Shown: positions 26,846 to 35,652 of the stretch, piece by piece | Layout: each line of letters opens with the position of its first letter | How positions within the stretch are numbered: the stretch's first letter is position 1 | Position numbers and translations under genes: made by a program | Notes under the pieces: model-generated | The model's database searches: none | What the model was told of the DNA's origin: nothing | The model's input: only the letters and a program-made list of their open reading frames with translations | Source of the DNA: Janthinobacterium sp. 61 | GTDB taxonomy: Bacteria; Pseudomonadota; Gammaproteobacteria; Burkholderiales; Burkholderiaceae_D | Assembly (NCBI RefSeq): GCF_002846335.1 | Contig: NZ_PJMQ01000001.1 | Span: 1,364,001-1,428,000 of the forward strand | Length of the DNA stretch: 64,000 nt | Reading direction: 5' to 3'

Positions 26846-27739
26846 ATGGATAGCTTGAGTGGCATCGCCATGTTTGTGCAGGTGGCCGACAGTGGCAGTT
26901 TTTCGGCCACGGGCCGGCTGCTGGGCTTGTCGTCGTCGGCCGTGGGCAAGAGCGTGGCGCGCATGGAGGCGCGACTCGGCGCGCGCCTGTTCCAGCGCAG
27001 CACGCGGCACTTGGCGCTGACGGACGAGGGCGAGAAATTCCTGCTGCGCTGCAAGCGCATCCTGGCCGAGGTGGCGGCGGCCGAGCGCGAACTGAGCGAG
27101 TCCAGCAGCGGTCCCAGCGGACGCTTGCGCATCAGCCTGCCACGCTACAGCGGCCTGTTCGAGCCGGCCATCGGCGCCTTCATGCAAGCCTATCGCGCCA
27201 TCGAACTCGATCTCGATTTCTCCGACGCCATGGTCAACCTCGTCAACGACGGCTATGACGTCGCCGTGCGCACGGGCGAACTGGACGACTCGGGCTTGAC
27301 GCGTCGCAAACTGTGCACGTTTCGCCGCCTGCTGGTTGCGTCCCCCGCCTACCTGGCGCGCCATGGCCGGCCCCTCGATGGCGCCGAGATGCTGCTGCAC
27401 CGGCGCCTGGATTACCGTTTTCCCGCCACGGGCCGCCTGGAACAGTGGCCGCTGCCGGACGAGGCAACCCAGCCGGCGCCCGGCATGGTTTGCAACAGCG
27501 TGGAAATGCGCGTCTTCCTGGCCGTGCAGGGGCGGGGCATAGCCTACCTGCCTGCCTTTGCCGTGCAGCGCGAGCTGGCGGCGGGACAACTGGTGTCGTT
27601 GCTGGACGAGCATACGCAGGCGCGCACGGCCTTCTGGCTGCTGTGGCCAGCCAGTCGCCACCTGCCGCCGCGCCTGCGCGTGTTGATCGATTTCCTGGTG
27701 GAACAATTGCAGGATCAGGCTTTTGGCGCGCAGCCCTGA
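26846..27739 (+). CDS. LysR-family regulator of the adjacent MFS exporter
   Basis: This 297-residue LysR regulator of the AaeR/PecT-like group has its winged helix-turn-helix in residues 1-60 (DSGSFSATGRLLGLSSSAVGKSVARME, then RLFQRSTRHLALTDEG) and an effector domain from about residue 90. The ATG at 26846 gives the standard MDSLSGIAMFVQVAD start; the frame is open back to 26711 but that part overlaps the divergent promoter. The neighbouring exporter is the obvious target (inference). Confidence 0.92.
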   Translation: MDSLSGIAMFVQVADSGSFSATGRLLGLSSSAVGKSVARMEARLGARLFQRSTRHLALTDEGEKFLLRCKRILAEVAAAERELSESSSGPSGRLRISLPRYSGLFEPAIGAFMQAYRAIELDLDFSDAMVNLVNDGYDVAVRTGELDDSGLTRRKLCTFRRLLVASPAYLARHGRPLDGAEMLLHRRLDYRFPATGRLEQWPLPDEATQPAPGMVCNSVEMRVFLAVQGRGIAYLPAFAVQRELAAGQLVSLLDEHTQARTAFWLLWPASRHLPPRLRVLIDFLVEQLQDQAFGAQP

Positions 27740-27748
27740 CGCTTGCTT

Positions 27749-27849
27749 CTTCCCGGGAAGCGCCGTAGCTGCATGTGCCTGGTGCCATCGCGCGCCATGG
27801 CCGCGCAATAGTGACTATATTGATAGCTATCCTTCCCGGCGCGGGAAGG
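27749..27849. promoter_or_regulatory. Two TTCCCG/CGGGAA dyads upstream of VOC gene
   Basis: CTTCCCGGGAAG (27749-27760) and CCTTCCCG-GCG-CGGGAAGG (27831-27849) share the same half-site within the 147-bp gap. The second lies 37 bp before the VOC start. They may be operators, or the second a hairpin. Confidence 0.4.
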
Positions 27850-27886
27850 CGTTCCTATCCTGACTATTCCGACCTAGGGAGACATC

Positions 27887-28384
27887 ATGCACAGCGTACA
27901 AAAGATTACCCCATGCCTATGGTTCAACGGCAACGCCGAGGCGGCGGCCCGGTTTTATACGGGAATATTTCCCAATTCGAAGCTTGGCCAGATCCTGCGC
28001 TACGGCGAGGAGGGCAGGGAAATTCACGGCCAGGAACCGGGCAGCGTACTGACGGTGGCCTTCGAACTCGATGGCCAGACGTTTACGGGCTTGAACGGCG
28101 GCCCTTTGTTCCAGTTTTCCGAGGCCATCTCGTTTCAGGTCAATTGCGAAACCCAGGACGAAGTCGACCACTACTGGAAGCAGCTGTCCCAAGGTGGTCC
28201 ACCGGAAGCGCAGCAATGCAGCTGGCTCAAGGACCAGTTTGGCGTGTCCTGGCAAATCGTGCCCACCCTCATGATCCGCCTGTTGACGGACCCTGATCCC
28301 GTCAAGGCCGCGCGGGTGATGAAAGCCATGATGGGCATGAAAAAAATCGACATTGACGAGATCAAGCGGGCTTACGCCGGTTAG
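27887..28384 (+). CDS. VOC-family (PhnB-like) protein
   Basis: This 165-residue protein has the 3-demethylubiquinone methyltransferase-like glyoxalase fold: ITPCLWFNGNAEAAARFYTGIFPNS at the N-terminus, then VAFELDGQTFTGLNGG and CSWLKDQFGVSWQIVP. Members are usually small metal-binding proteins of unclear substrate, often stress related. It is a single-gene unit behind AGGGAGACATC, about 110 bp before purT. Confidence 0.9.
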   Translation: MHSVQKITPCLWFNGNAEAAARFYTGIFPNSKLGQILRYGEEGREIHGQEPGSVLTVAFELDGQTFTGLNGGPLFQFSEAISFQVNCETQDEVDHYWKQLSQGGPPEAQQCSWLKDQFGVSWQIVPTLMIRLLTDPDPVKAARVMKAMMGMKKIDIDEIKRAYAG

Positions 28385-28495
28385 TGCGAGCCGCCGGATG
28401 GGGACGAGCGACCGCACGCCAGCGGCGCGCCCTGTCCAAGATGGCCCGCATTTGTTATAGTCCCAGCCATCTTTCCAACGCCACCTGACCCTGCC

Positions 28496-29725
28496 ATGAC
28501 CTCAAGCACCAGCAGCACCATCGCGCCCCGCACCTTCGGCACGCCCCTGTCGTCCACCGCCATCAAAGTCATGCTGCTGGGCTCGGGCGAACTGGGCAAG
28601 GAAGTGATCATTTCGCTGCAGCGCCTGGGCGTGGAAGTGATCGCCGTCGACCGCTATCCGAACGCGCCGGGCCACCCCGTGGCGCACCGCTCGCACGTGA
28701 TCGACATGAGCGATGGCGTGGCGCTGGCCGCCCTGATCGACCTGGAAAAGCCGGATTTGATCGTGCCGGAAATCGAAGCCATCGCCACCGATACCCTGGC
28801 GGCGCTGGAAGCGGCCGGCCAGATCACCTGCATCCCGAACGCGCGCGCGGCCGTACTGACGATGAACCGCGAAGGCATCCGCACGCTGGCGGCCGAAACG
28901 CTGGGCGTGGCAACGTCGCCATACCGCTTCGCCAGCAGCCTGCAGGAGCTGCAGCTGGCGTGCCAGGAAATCGGTTTCCCTTGTGTCGTGAAACCCGTGA
29001 TGTCGTCGTCCGGCAAGGGCCAGTCCAAGCTCGATAGCGCCGCTGACGTGGACGCGGCGTGGGCGTATGCGGCCAGCGGCGGCAGGGTCGACACGGGCCG
29101 GGTCATCGTCGAAGGCTTCATCGACTTCGATTACGAAATCACCTTGCTGACCGTGCGCGCCGTCGGTGCCTCGGGACAGATCGAGACGCAGTTTTGCGAA
29201 CCGATCGGCCACTTGCAGGTGCAGGGCGATTACGTGGAATCGTGGCAGCCGGCCCGCATGGCGCCGCTGGCCCTGGAGCGTTCGCGCGACATCGCCCGCA
29301 GGGTGACGGATAACCTGGGTGGCCTGGGCCTGTTCGGCGTGGAACTGTTCGTCAAGGACGACATGGTATGGTTCTCGGAGGTAAGCCCCCGTCCGCACGA
29401 CACGGGCATGGTCACCATGGCCAGCCAGGTGCAGAGCGAATTCGAGCTGCACGCGAAAGCCATCCTCGGCTTGCCTGTCAACGTGGCGTTGCGTTCGCCC
29501 GGCGCATCGGCCGTCATCTACGGCCAGCTGGAAGCGAAGGGTATCGCCTTCGAAGGCGTGGCCGACGCCTTGAGCGTGCCGGGCGCAGACTTGCGCCTGT
29601 TTGGCAAGCCGGAATCGTTCGCCCGCCGCCGCATGGGCGTGGCGCTGGCCACGGCGGACGATACTGACACGGCCCGCGCGCGCGCCGTGCTGGCCGCGTC
29701 CAAGGTCAAGCCGGTCGCGAGGTAA
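28496..29725 (+). CDS. purT: Formate-dependent GAR transformylase
   Basis: This 409-residue ATP-grasp enzyme makes formyl-glycinamide ribonucleotide from formate, ATP and GAR, the third step of purine synthesis. Visible signatures are [20 protein letters not shown] for GAR binding, [14 protein letters not shown] for the ATP lid, and [28 protein letters not shown] for the metal and ATP site. It is full length. Its stop overlaps the start of the next gene as TAATG, so that gene is probably translated from the same mRNA. Confidence 0.96.
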   Translation: MTSSTSSTIAPRTFGTPLSSTAIKVMLLGSGELGKEVIISLQRLGVEVIAVDRYPNAPGHPVAHRSHVIDMSDGVALAALIDLEKPDLIVPEIEAIATDTLAALEAAGQITCIPNARAAVLTMNREGIRTLAAETLGVATSPYRFASSLQELQLACQEIGFPCVVKPVMSSSGKGQSKLDSAADVDAAWAYAASGGRVDTGRVIVEGFIDFDYEITLLTVRAVGASGQIETQFCEPIGHLQVQGDYVESWQPARMAPLALERSRDIARRVTDNLGGLGLFGVELFVKDDMVWFSEVSPRPHDTGMVTMASQVQSEFELHAKAILGLPVNVALRSPGASAVIYGQLEAKGIAFEGVADALSVPGADLRLFGKPESFARRRMGVALATADDTDTARARAVLAASKVKPVAR

Positions 29726-30174
29726 TGGCTGGCCTGATGGTGGCCCCCAGCCTGCCGCTGGCCGACGCTGGCGGCGACGACATCAAGCGCAAGCTGCGCG
29801 GCCACATCGCGCGGCGCAACCTGGCCGGCGCCGCCAACGACTGCAAGTGGAACGAGCTGCTGGCCTTCATGCGCGGGCAAACTGAATGGCTGCCGTCGTA
29901 CCGCTATGGTTCAGTGTCCGGCTATGTCTCGCGCTGGGATACGGAATGGGATTACCATCCGCCGTTCCCGTTCATGGGCGTGGAATGGTTCGACATCGGC
30001 CTGACCTCGGAAGAACACGTGGGCATGCTGCTGCCGAAGATCATCATCGACCATGGCGTGTGGATCGTGCCTGAACTGGAACGTATCGGCTTCGATTTCG
30101 AGGTGCGGGACCGGGTGGCGCGCATCTGGGGCTATTTGCCCCGCAACTATCACGACTTTCCACCCGCTGACTAA
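29725..30174 (+). CDS. DUF6678-like hypothetical protein
   Basis: This 149-residue protein has the pattern I associate with DUF6678: NDCKWNELLAFMRG, RYGSVSGYVSRWDTEWDYH, GVEWFDIGL and a final IWGYLPR. It is soluble and rich in Trp and Tyr. Function is unknown; similar proteins are often next to small accessory or immunity-type genes. The ATG is inside the purT stop (TAATG), so it depends at least partly on purT translation. Confidence 0.72.
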   Translation: MAGLMVAPSLPLADAGGDDIKRKLRGHIARRNLAGAANDCKWNELLAFMRGQTEWLPSYRYGSVSGYVSRWDTEWDYHPPFPFMGVEWFDIGLTSEEHVGMLLPKIIIDHGVWIVPELERIGFDFEVRDRVARIWGYLPRNYHDFPPAD

Positions 30175-30190
30175 TTCAAAGAGTAATCTC

Positions 30191-30928
30191 ATGCCTGAAA
30201 ACGATATCCCGCAAGTACCGCAACCGGACGACGCAGTCGTCGGCAAGGAAGCGGGCGCGCAGATGCTTGCTGCGGCCTGCGCCGCGCGCGACGCTTTTTA
30301 TGCCACCCTGGGCACCATGGACGCCGACGTGCTGGCGCCGCTGGTCAATCCCGCCTTCATGGGAGGCCCCCGCTGGCCGTCACTGCGCCAAGCCTGGCGC
30401 GTGATCCGCCGGCCTGACTCGGTCATTATCGCCAGCGACGGCTTGAGCGACCCGTTCGAGGATGACGACGACGTTTTCGTCCCGCGCGGCCACCTGCTGG
30501 AAGTGTGCATCGAGGCGCCGCTGGCCGCCTTCGACGGCGATCCGGTGCAGGCCTCGTGGCTGTTCGACGTGATCTATCAAATCAGCCAGAACGTGGCCGA
30601 TCATGGCTCCGTCGATTTGCTGCTGCAGCGCCACGGCAGCGTATCGATGGTGCTGGATGTGCAGGATGCGCCGGAGGGGCTGGAAGACGAGAACGAACAG
30701 GTGGGCGTGCTGCTGGCGCAGGGGGCAAGCACCATCCCGCCATTGTTCGCCACGCCATATGGGGAAGTGATGCTGCTCACCGCCACCGTGCTGCAGCCGG
30801 CCGAACTGGCGTACATCAGCGAGGCCGCCGACAAGGCGCAGTCGCGGCGCGACCTGGCCGCTGCGCTGGCTGCTTCGCCGACGGGGCATTTGAGCGTGGC
30901 CAAGCGGCCGGCCGTCATTCCCCGCTAG
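30191..30928 (+). CDS. Hypothetical protein (245 aa)
   Basis: I do not recognise this acidic soluble protein. Notable stretches are RDAFYATLGTMDADVLAPLVNPAFMGGPRWP, FVPRGHLLEVCIEAPLAAF and SWLFDVIYQISQNVADHGSVDLLL. It has no signal peptide or membrane segment. Beta-rich segments such as RQAWRVIRRPDSVIIASDGLSDPF could fit an immunity- or SUFU-like fold, but I do not claim this. The start at 30191 follows AAAGAGTAA and lies 16 bp after the DUF6678-like gene. It overlaps the convergent TPR gene by 14 bp. Confidence 0.65.
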   Translation: MPENDIPQVPQPDDAVVGKEAGAQMLAAACAARDAFYATLGTMDADVLAPLVNPAFMGGPRWPSLRQAWRVIRRPDSVIIASDGLSDPFEDDDDVFVPRGHLLEVCIEAPLAAFDGDPVQASWLFDVIYQISQNVADHGSVDLLLQRHGSVSMVLDVQDAPEGLEDENEQVGVLLAQGASTIPPLFATPYGEVMLLTATVLQPAELAYISEAADKAQSRRDLAAALAASPTGHLSVAKRPAVIPR

Positions 30929-31631
30929 TTTTTTCGGCTGGCACGGCAGTTGCAGGTACTGGCGTTTCTTCCGTTTTAGGGGCTGCCTTCGCTTCTTTAT
31001 CTTGAATGACGGCCGGCGGCGGATCGCGCCACTGGCCCGCCGCTTTCAGTTTATTCTTCAGCCCCGGCAGGGGAAAACCCAGCGCATAGGCTTTTTGCGC
31101 GTGCGCGCTGGCCTTGTCGTATTCCTTCTTTTTGACATACATCAGGCCCAGGTTGTACTGGATGGTGGCCTGGTCGGGCGCCAGGCGGCTGGCCGCCTCC
31201 AGCTGTTCCAGCGCCGTCGCATCCTGGCCCATGGCCAGCAGGTAGTTGCCATACACCATGCGTGCCGTCACGTCGTGCGGCGCGAAGGCGATGGCCCGTT
31301 CGAAAAAGCAGCTGACCGTATAGCGGGCGCCGACTGGCTGCGCGCTTTTCAGGCGCAAGCCCAGCCTGGCCATGGAGGCCAGTGCACGGTGGTGGTTCGG
31401 GAAGTGCTCCAATGTGTAGCTGATGTCGCCCCCCAGACTGCCCGTCATACCTTGCGTGAGCGTTTCCACGGCGCGCGAAAAATGGAATTTCTCGACCACG
31501 GACAGGCCGGAGCGGTCTTCCGCGCTCGTATAGTCGCCGCCCGGCGTGTGCTTGACGTAGGGCGGGCAGTCGGCGGCGCCGGTATGGGCGCAGCAGGCGG
31601 CGAGGGCGCAGGCAAGTATCAGGTGTTTCAT
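30915..31631 (-). CDS. Exported TPR protein at the end of the EPS operon
   Basis: This 238-residue protein has a signal peptide (MKHLILACALAACCAHTGAA). TPR helices lie around residues 110-185 (FFERAIAFAPHDVTARMVYG, LEQLEAASRLAPDQATIQYN, LGLMYVKKKEYDKASAHAQK), followed by a Pro/Ala/Lys/Glu-rich tail of about 40 residues. It is probably periplasmic, acting as an assembly scaffold. Its ATG overlaps the stop of the upstream glycosyltransferase (ATGA), so it is the last member of the leftward GNAT-ACP-hydrolase operon. Polysaccharide loci often include such TPR proteins. Confidence 0.82.
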   Translation of the reverse strand: MKHLILACALAACCAHTGAADCPPYVKHTPGGDYTSAEDRSGLSVVEKFHFSRAVETLTQGMTGSLGGDISYTLEHFPNHHRALASMARLGLRLKSAQPVGARYTVSCFFERAIAFAPHDVTARMVYGNYLLAMGQDATALEQLEAASRLAPDQATIQYNLGLMYVKKKEYDKASAHAQKAYALGFPLPGLKNKLKAAGQWRDPPPAVIQDKEAKAAPKTEETPVPATAVPAEKTSGE

Positions 31632-32917
31632 GTTCTTCTCCTGTGGCTGACCTGGTCCAGCAAGTCGGCCAGGGCGTTGCTGCGGGCTTGCCGCGATTGC
31701 AGGGCGATGGCGTTGGGACTGGCCAGAGGGGCGCGTCCCTGGCGCGCCAGTTCCAGGAAGCGCAGCAACGCGCGCGCGCAGTCGGTGCTGGAATCGAGCC
31801 GGCCGATGGTGTCGATGCCGCAGTGGCGCAGCTTGGCCGCGCTGTCGCCCGCCAGGTCGGTCAGGGCCAGGATGGGCCGGCGGCAGCGCAGGTATTCATA
31901 CAGCTTGGCGGGAATCTGTGCATTGCAATTAGCCGCCTGCAGCAGCAGCAAGCCGTCGGCCGCCAGCATTTCCTGCAGCGCCGCACCGTGTGGCTGCAAA
32001 GGTTCCAGGCGCACCAGGTCCCGGATGCCGTATTTCGCCAGCAGGCAGGCCAACCATGCATCGTGGCCCGTGGCGCGCAGCACCAGCTGGAAATTATGCG
32101 CCTGCAGCACGCCGTCGTGGCGCAGCCTGGCCAGGGCCTCGAACAGCGGTTGGGGATCGCGCTCGGACGGGTAGATCACGCCGCTGTGCAGCAGCAGGAA
32201 GCGGCTGCGGTGGCCGCCCGGCCCGTGCGGCGGCGCGTCGCCTTCGTCATCGTCATGGCCATTTTCGATCAGGCGGAAGCGCTCGCGCCCCAGCTGCGCC
32301 AAGCGCCGCCGGTGCGCGTCGATGGCGCCCGGCGTGGTGCAGACGATGGCCGCGCTGCGCGCCGCGATGCGCTGTTCTATCCACGCATGCATGCGGTGCA
32401 GCTGCGGTTCGGTCGGATACGGCGCCAGCGGGTCGCTGTCGTCCAGCATGGGGTCACGCTGGTCGGCGACCCACGGCAGGCCGCTGAGTTTTTGCAAGGT
32501 CAGCGCGATCAGGTGCGCCGTGGCGATCGGGTACGTGGACCAGATGGCGTCGGGGCGGTACTGGCGGATCATGCGCAGGCCGGCCGGCACGGCGCTCAGC
32601 CACCAGGAACTCCAGCGGTCGGGCAGCGCCAGGCAGCGCGGATAGCGCCCGGCGATGGCCAGGTGGCGCGCCGCGTCCAGCGCCAGGGTGCGCCGCACGG
32701 TGGCTTGCGCGCCGATCCGCGCCAGCTGCGCATCGCCCCGCTGCGCATACGCGAGCGGCGCGGGGCTGAGCACCAGCGGCTGCCATCCGCAGTCGGGCAA
32801 ATGGCGCGCGAAGCCCAGGGTGCGCAGGATGCCGCTGCCGCCAGCAAGGGGCGGGAAATGGTAGGCCATCATCAGCACCCGTTTTGGTCGGGCCGCGTCC
32901 GGCGTGCTCCCTACCAT
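31628..32917 (-). CDS. Glycosyltransferase, GT4-like
   Basis: This 429-residue protein begins with RVLMMAYHFPPLAGGSGILRT, the glycine-rich N-terminal loop of GT-B glycosyltransferases. Its C-terminal half has FLLLHSGVIYPSERDPQPLFEAL, LVRLEPLQPHGAALQEMLAADGLLLLQ and QIPAKLYEYLRCRRPILAL for sugar nucleotide binding. It likely adds a sugar to the lipid-linked repeat unit on the cytoplasmic face. The ATG at 32917 overlaps the upstream hydrolase stop by 7 nt; the much longer open frame upstream is the antisense-like shadow of that hydrolase gene. Confidence 0.88.
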   Translation of the reverse strand: MVGSTPDAARPKRVLMMAYHFPPLAGGSGILRTLGFARHLPDCGWQPLVLSPAPLAYAQRGDAQLARIGAQATVRRTLALDAARHLAIAGRYPRCLALPDRWSSWWLSAVPAGLRMIRQYRPDAIWSTYPIATAHLIALTLQKLSGLPWVADQRDPMLDDSDPLAPYPTEPQLHRMHAWIEQRIAARSAAIVCTTPGAIDAHRRRLAQLGRERFRLIENGHDDDEGDAPPHGPGGHRSRFLLLHSGVIYPSERDPQPLFEALARLRHDGVLQAHNFQLVLRATGHDAWLACLLAKYGIRDLVRLEPLQPHGAALQEMLAADGLLLLQAANCNAQIPAKLYEYLRCRRPILALTDLAGDSAAKLRHCGIDTIGRLDSSTDCARALLRFLELARQGRAPLASPNAIALQSRQARSNALADLLDQVSHRRRT

Positions 32918-33798
32918 GACTGTAGCCACCGTGCACACAGTTGTTCGACTTCGCCGCGCCAGGCGGCGCTGGCGAAAGTGTGGTTGGCGCCAGCCACCTG
33001 CGCCTGCGTCCATTGCGCGCGGGCGGTCACGGTGCGCCAGGCCGGATCGCCATCGAGCAGGGCTTGCCACTCGCGCGCGCCCAGATCGTCGCCGCTGAGG
33101 ATCAGCAGCACCTTGCCCTGGAATTGCGCCAGCGCCCGCAGCAGGGCCGGCGCGGGCGCATCGTCTTGCTGCATTGCCTGCAGCTGCGTGGCGGCCGCCA
33201 CCTGCCGCAGCGAGGCCAGGCTGGCGCCCAGCTGCAGTCCGCCGCCAGCCAGCTTGCGCCAGAACGCACCTTGCAGCAGGCGTGGCAGATAGTAGTGGCG
33301 CAAAGTGGCCCGCGCCAGGCCCGTGCTGCTGCGTACCCACGGGTTGAGCAGGATCAGGGCGACGATGCGCGCGTCGCTTGGCGCATGGCAGGCGGCGGCC
33401 GTGGCGCCATCGCACAAGCCCCACAGTGCCACTTCGCGCAGCGACGGCACGCTGTCGAAGAATTGCGTGAGCGCGCCCGCGATGTCGGGGCCGGCGGCGC
33501 GGTAATCACGCGCGCTCCCTTCGCTGTCACCCATGCCGCGCAAGTCGAAGCGCAGCACGGGCCAGCCTTGCGCGGCCAGGGCGCGCGCCAGCAAGACAAA
33601 CTGGCGGTGGCTGCCCACCCGGTACTGGGGCCCGCCCGTGATGATCAACACGCCGCGCGGCCCTGGTGCGGCGGGCAGGCTGAGGATGCCGACCATGCGC
33701 GCCGGCGCTTCGGCGTCGTCGGCCGCGCTGCGAAAGCGCTGGGGCAACTCGCGTACGGTGTACCCTGCGAGGTGCTGCTGACTGCTGTCGCGCTTCAT
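32911..33798 (-). CDS. Exosortase A system-associated hydrolase 1
   Basis: This 295-residue alpha/beta hydrolase matches the hydrolase 1 family of exosortase-A loci: RGVLIITGGPQYRVGSHRQFVLLARALAAQGWPVLRFDLRGMGDSEG, then LWGLCDGATAA as nucleophile elbow. The canonical Ser of G-x-S-x-G appears replaced by Cys (GLCDG), which is a known feature of the family as I recall it. A His near the C-terminus (GANHTFAS) completes a triad. Its role in the polysaccharide or exosortase pathway is unknown. ATGA overlap with the preceding hydrolase 2 indicates coupling. Confidence 0.9.
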   Translation of the reverse strand: MKRDSSQQHLAGYTVRELPQRFRSAADDAEAPARMVGILSLPAAPGPRGVLIITGGPQYRVGSHRQFVLLARALAAQGWPVLRFDLRGMGDSEGSARDYRAAGPDIAGALTQFFDSVPSLREVALWGLCDGATAAACHAPSDARIVALILLNPWVRSSTGLARATLRHYYLPRLLQGAFWRKLAGGGLQLGASLASLRQVAAATQLQAMQQDDAPAPALLRALAQFQGKVLLILSGDDLGAREWQALLDGDPAWRTVTARAQWTQAQVAGANHTFASAAWRGEVEQLCARWLQSW

Positions 33799-34652
33799 GG
33801 CCGCGTCCTTTCCTCGCCGAGCCAGTCGTGGCACAGTTTTCGCGTGGCGTCCAGCAGTTGCGGACACGCCAGCAGCTCGCCGCTGTGCCAGAACGGACCG
33901 TCGCCGAAGCTGGCCACATGCACGGCGGCGCCATGTTCGCGCCACTGGCGCGCCAGCGGCGGCACTGGTGCGCAGGTTTGCTCCGGTGCCTGGTAATCGA
34001 GCCAATAGACAGGTACCGCGGGCAGCAGCGCTGCTGCGCTGACGCCATCGATGGCCAGCGCCAGCTCGGGCGCCAGCAGGTAGCCGGCCACTTCCACAGC
34101 TTCGCCTTTCGCCAGTGTGGCGCGCGCCTGGCCGGGCGCTTCCCGCGTGCTCCTGGCCAGCATGCTGGTGGCCAGGCGCAGGCGCAGGAAGCGGTCGATG
34201 CTGCGCCGTCCATCGAGTTCCGGTTGCCAGAGCAGCAAACGCGCCAGGGGCAGCGGCGCGCGGCTGGCGAAATCGAGGGCCAGCAGGGCGCCCAGGCGCA
34301 AGCCCCACACGGTCAAGGGACCATCGACCCGCTGCGCCAGCCACGCGCAAGCCAGGTGCAGGTCGTTGTGCCAGATGTCCCAGCGCGCCTCGCCGAAGTC
34401 GCCGCTGCTGTCGCCGCAGCCAAACAGGTCGATTTGCAGCACGCTGTAGCCAGAGGAGGCAAAGGCGCGCGCCTGCGCGGCAGCCACGTGGCGACTTTTA
34501 TTGAGTTCTTCCGTAAATGGATGCACATAGAGAATGCCGCCGCGCGCGCTGCGGCCCGGCGGCGGCAGGTGCAGCAGGCAGTAGCGCTGTCCGCCGCTGG
34601 CGGGCAGGAAGAATGGCAGCAGCGGCAGCGCGTCGATGGCGGCGCTGTTCAT
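33795..34652 (-). CDS. Exosortase A system-associated hydrolase 2
   Basis: This 285-residue alpha/beta hydrolase belongs to the second exosortase-A-associated family. The diagnostic stretch is HPFTEELNKSRHVAAAQARAFASSGYSVLQIDLFGCGDSSGDFGEARWDIWHNDL. The nucleophile-elbow position reads VWGLRLGALLA, with no Ser, so it may not be a classical serine hydrolase; the C-terminal His (GPFWHSGE) is present. It sits between the ACP and hydrolase 1 genes with 4-nt overlaps on both sides, suggesting stoichiometric production with the carrier protein. Confidence 0.9.
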   Translation of the reverse strand: MNSAAIDALPLLPFFLPASGGQRYCLLHLPPPGRSARGGILYVHPFTEELNKSRHVAAAQARAFASSGYSVLQIDLFGCGDSSGDFGEARWDIWHNDLHLACAWLAQRVDGPLTVWGLRLGALLALDFASRAPLPLARLLLWQPELDGRRSIDRFLRLRLATSMLARSTREAPGQARATLAKGEAVEVAGYLLAPELALAIDGVSAAALLPAVPVYWLDYQAPEQTCAPVPPLARQWREHGAAVHVASFGDGPFWHSGELLACPQLLDATRKLCHDWLGEERTRP

Positions 34653-34894
34653 GGTCGCAGCTGTGCAGACACGAAATCATGCAGGGTGCCGACAGTGGCG
34701 AAGTGGCGCGCGTGGATGTCGTCGTCGGCGACAAAGATGCCGAAATGGTCTTCCAGCGCAGCGATCAAGCCGATCACGGCCATCGAGTCGAGCTCCGGCA
34801 CGCTGCCAAGGAGCGGCGTGTGGGCTTCCAGCGCGCGCCCGTTCAAGCACAGCGTGGTGTCGAGGATGTATTTTACTGCTTCAAGATGCGGCAT
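34649..34894 (-). CDS. Acyl carrier protein, exosortase A system-associated
   Basis: This 81-residue carrier protein has the phosphopantetheine attachment motif ELDSMAVIGLIAALEDHFG, with Ser at about residue 37. It would hold an acyl or aminoacyl group as a thioester. The AMP-forming ligase in the divergent operon is the likely loading enzyme. Its start overlaps the GNAT gene by 22 nt and its stop overlaps hydrolase 2. Longer readings of this frame back to 35578 are shadows of the GNAT gene. Confidence 0.92.
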   Translation of the reverse strand: MPHLEAVKYILDTTLCLNGRALEAHTPLLGSVPELDSMAVIGLIAALEDHFGIFVADDDIHARHFATVGTLHDFVSAQLRP

Positions 34895-35652
34895 GTCAGC
34901 TCCAGGGATGGGTAGTGGGGCAGGCGGCTGGTATCGAAGGCCAGGCAGGGAACATCGTCGGGCCGGCGCGACAGGTAGAGATACGGCGGCAGGCTGGCGG
35001 CCATCCATTGCCAGTGCCCGCAGCGGATGAACGTGGCCGTGCCCAGCGGGTGCGTGCCCAGGCGCGCATGGGCGCCCAGCGAAGCGCGGTTGAAACGCGA
35101 AATGCGGCTGCACGACCAGCGCACGCCCTGCGCGTACAGCACGGCGTTGGCTTCTTCCCACAGGCGTGCGAAGACCAAGCCGCCCCGTTGCGCGGGATGC
35201 ACCCACACGTCCAGGTCCCACGAAGACTGTCCCGACGCCAGCGCATAGCGGGCGCGCACCTCGTCTTCCTGGCAGCCGTGGCGCAGCAGCCAGATCCAGC
35301 CGGACATGCATGCCGTCTTCTCGTCTTGCGCGCTGCGCGCGACCAGGCATTGCGCGCCCTGGCGGTAGCGCTCGCGCAACGCGCCGGGACGGCGCTCGGG
35401 ACCGGACGGCAAGTCCGCCTCCGCCAGGCAGGGCGTGACGGTGATCGACTGGCCGCGCCCGCGGCACAGCGAGCCGGGCGCCACCGCTTGCGCCACGAAC
35501 TGGTAGCGGTGCAGCGCGCAGCGCCCGCCCGGCACCATCGCCAGCAGCCGCGCCAGGGCCAGCCAGGCGCTGTCGCACCAGCCCAGCTGGCGAAGGCTGG
35601 CGGCAAGCCGTTGCAGGCGGGGGGAATGGAGGAAATGGACGAAGCTGGCCAT
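34873..35652 (-). CDS. GNAT-like acetyltransferase, exosortase A locus
   Basis: This 259-residue protein has a C-terminal region compatible with a GNAT acyltransferase fold (RYALASGQSSWDLDVWVHPAQRGGLVFARLWEEANAVLYAQGVRW), then FNRASLGAHARLG and a beta-rich end with Trp and Tyr. Such proteins recur at this position of exosortase-A loci. It heads the leftward operon. Start choice is uncertain: ATG 35652 (MASFVHFL) and ATG 35694 both lack a strong ribosome-binding site. It may acylate the sugar or the ACP-bound group. Confidence 0.75.
   Translation of the reverse strand: MASFVHFLHSPRLQRLAASLRQLGWCDSAWLALARLLAMVPGGRCALHRYQFVAQAVAPGSLCRGRGQSITVTPCLAEADLPSGPERRPGALRERYRQGAQCLVARSAQDEKTACMSGWIWLLRHGCQEDEVRARYALASGQSSWDLDVWVHPAQRGGLVFARLWEEANAVLYAQGVRWSCSRISRFNRASLGAHARLGTHPLGTATFIRCGHWQWMAASLPPYLYLSRRPDDVPCLAFDTSRLPHYPSLELTCRILKQ

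Noticed and set aside
31643..33292. 549-codon rightward open frame opposite the glycosyltransferase
   Set aside because: Low-complexity shadow; the leftward strand has a coupled operon with recognisable domains.
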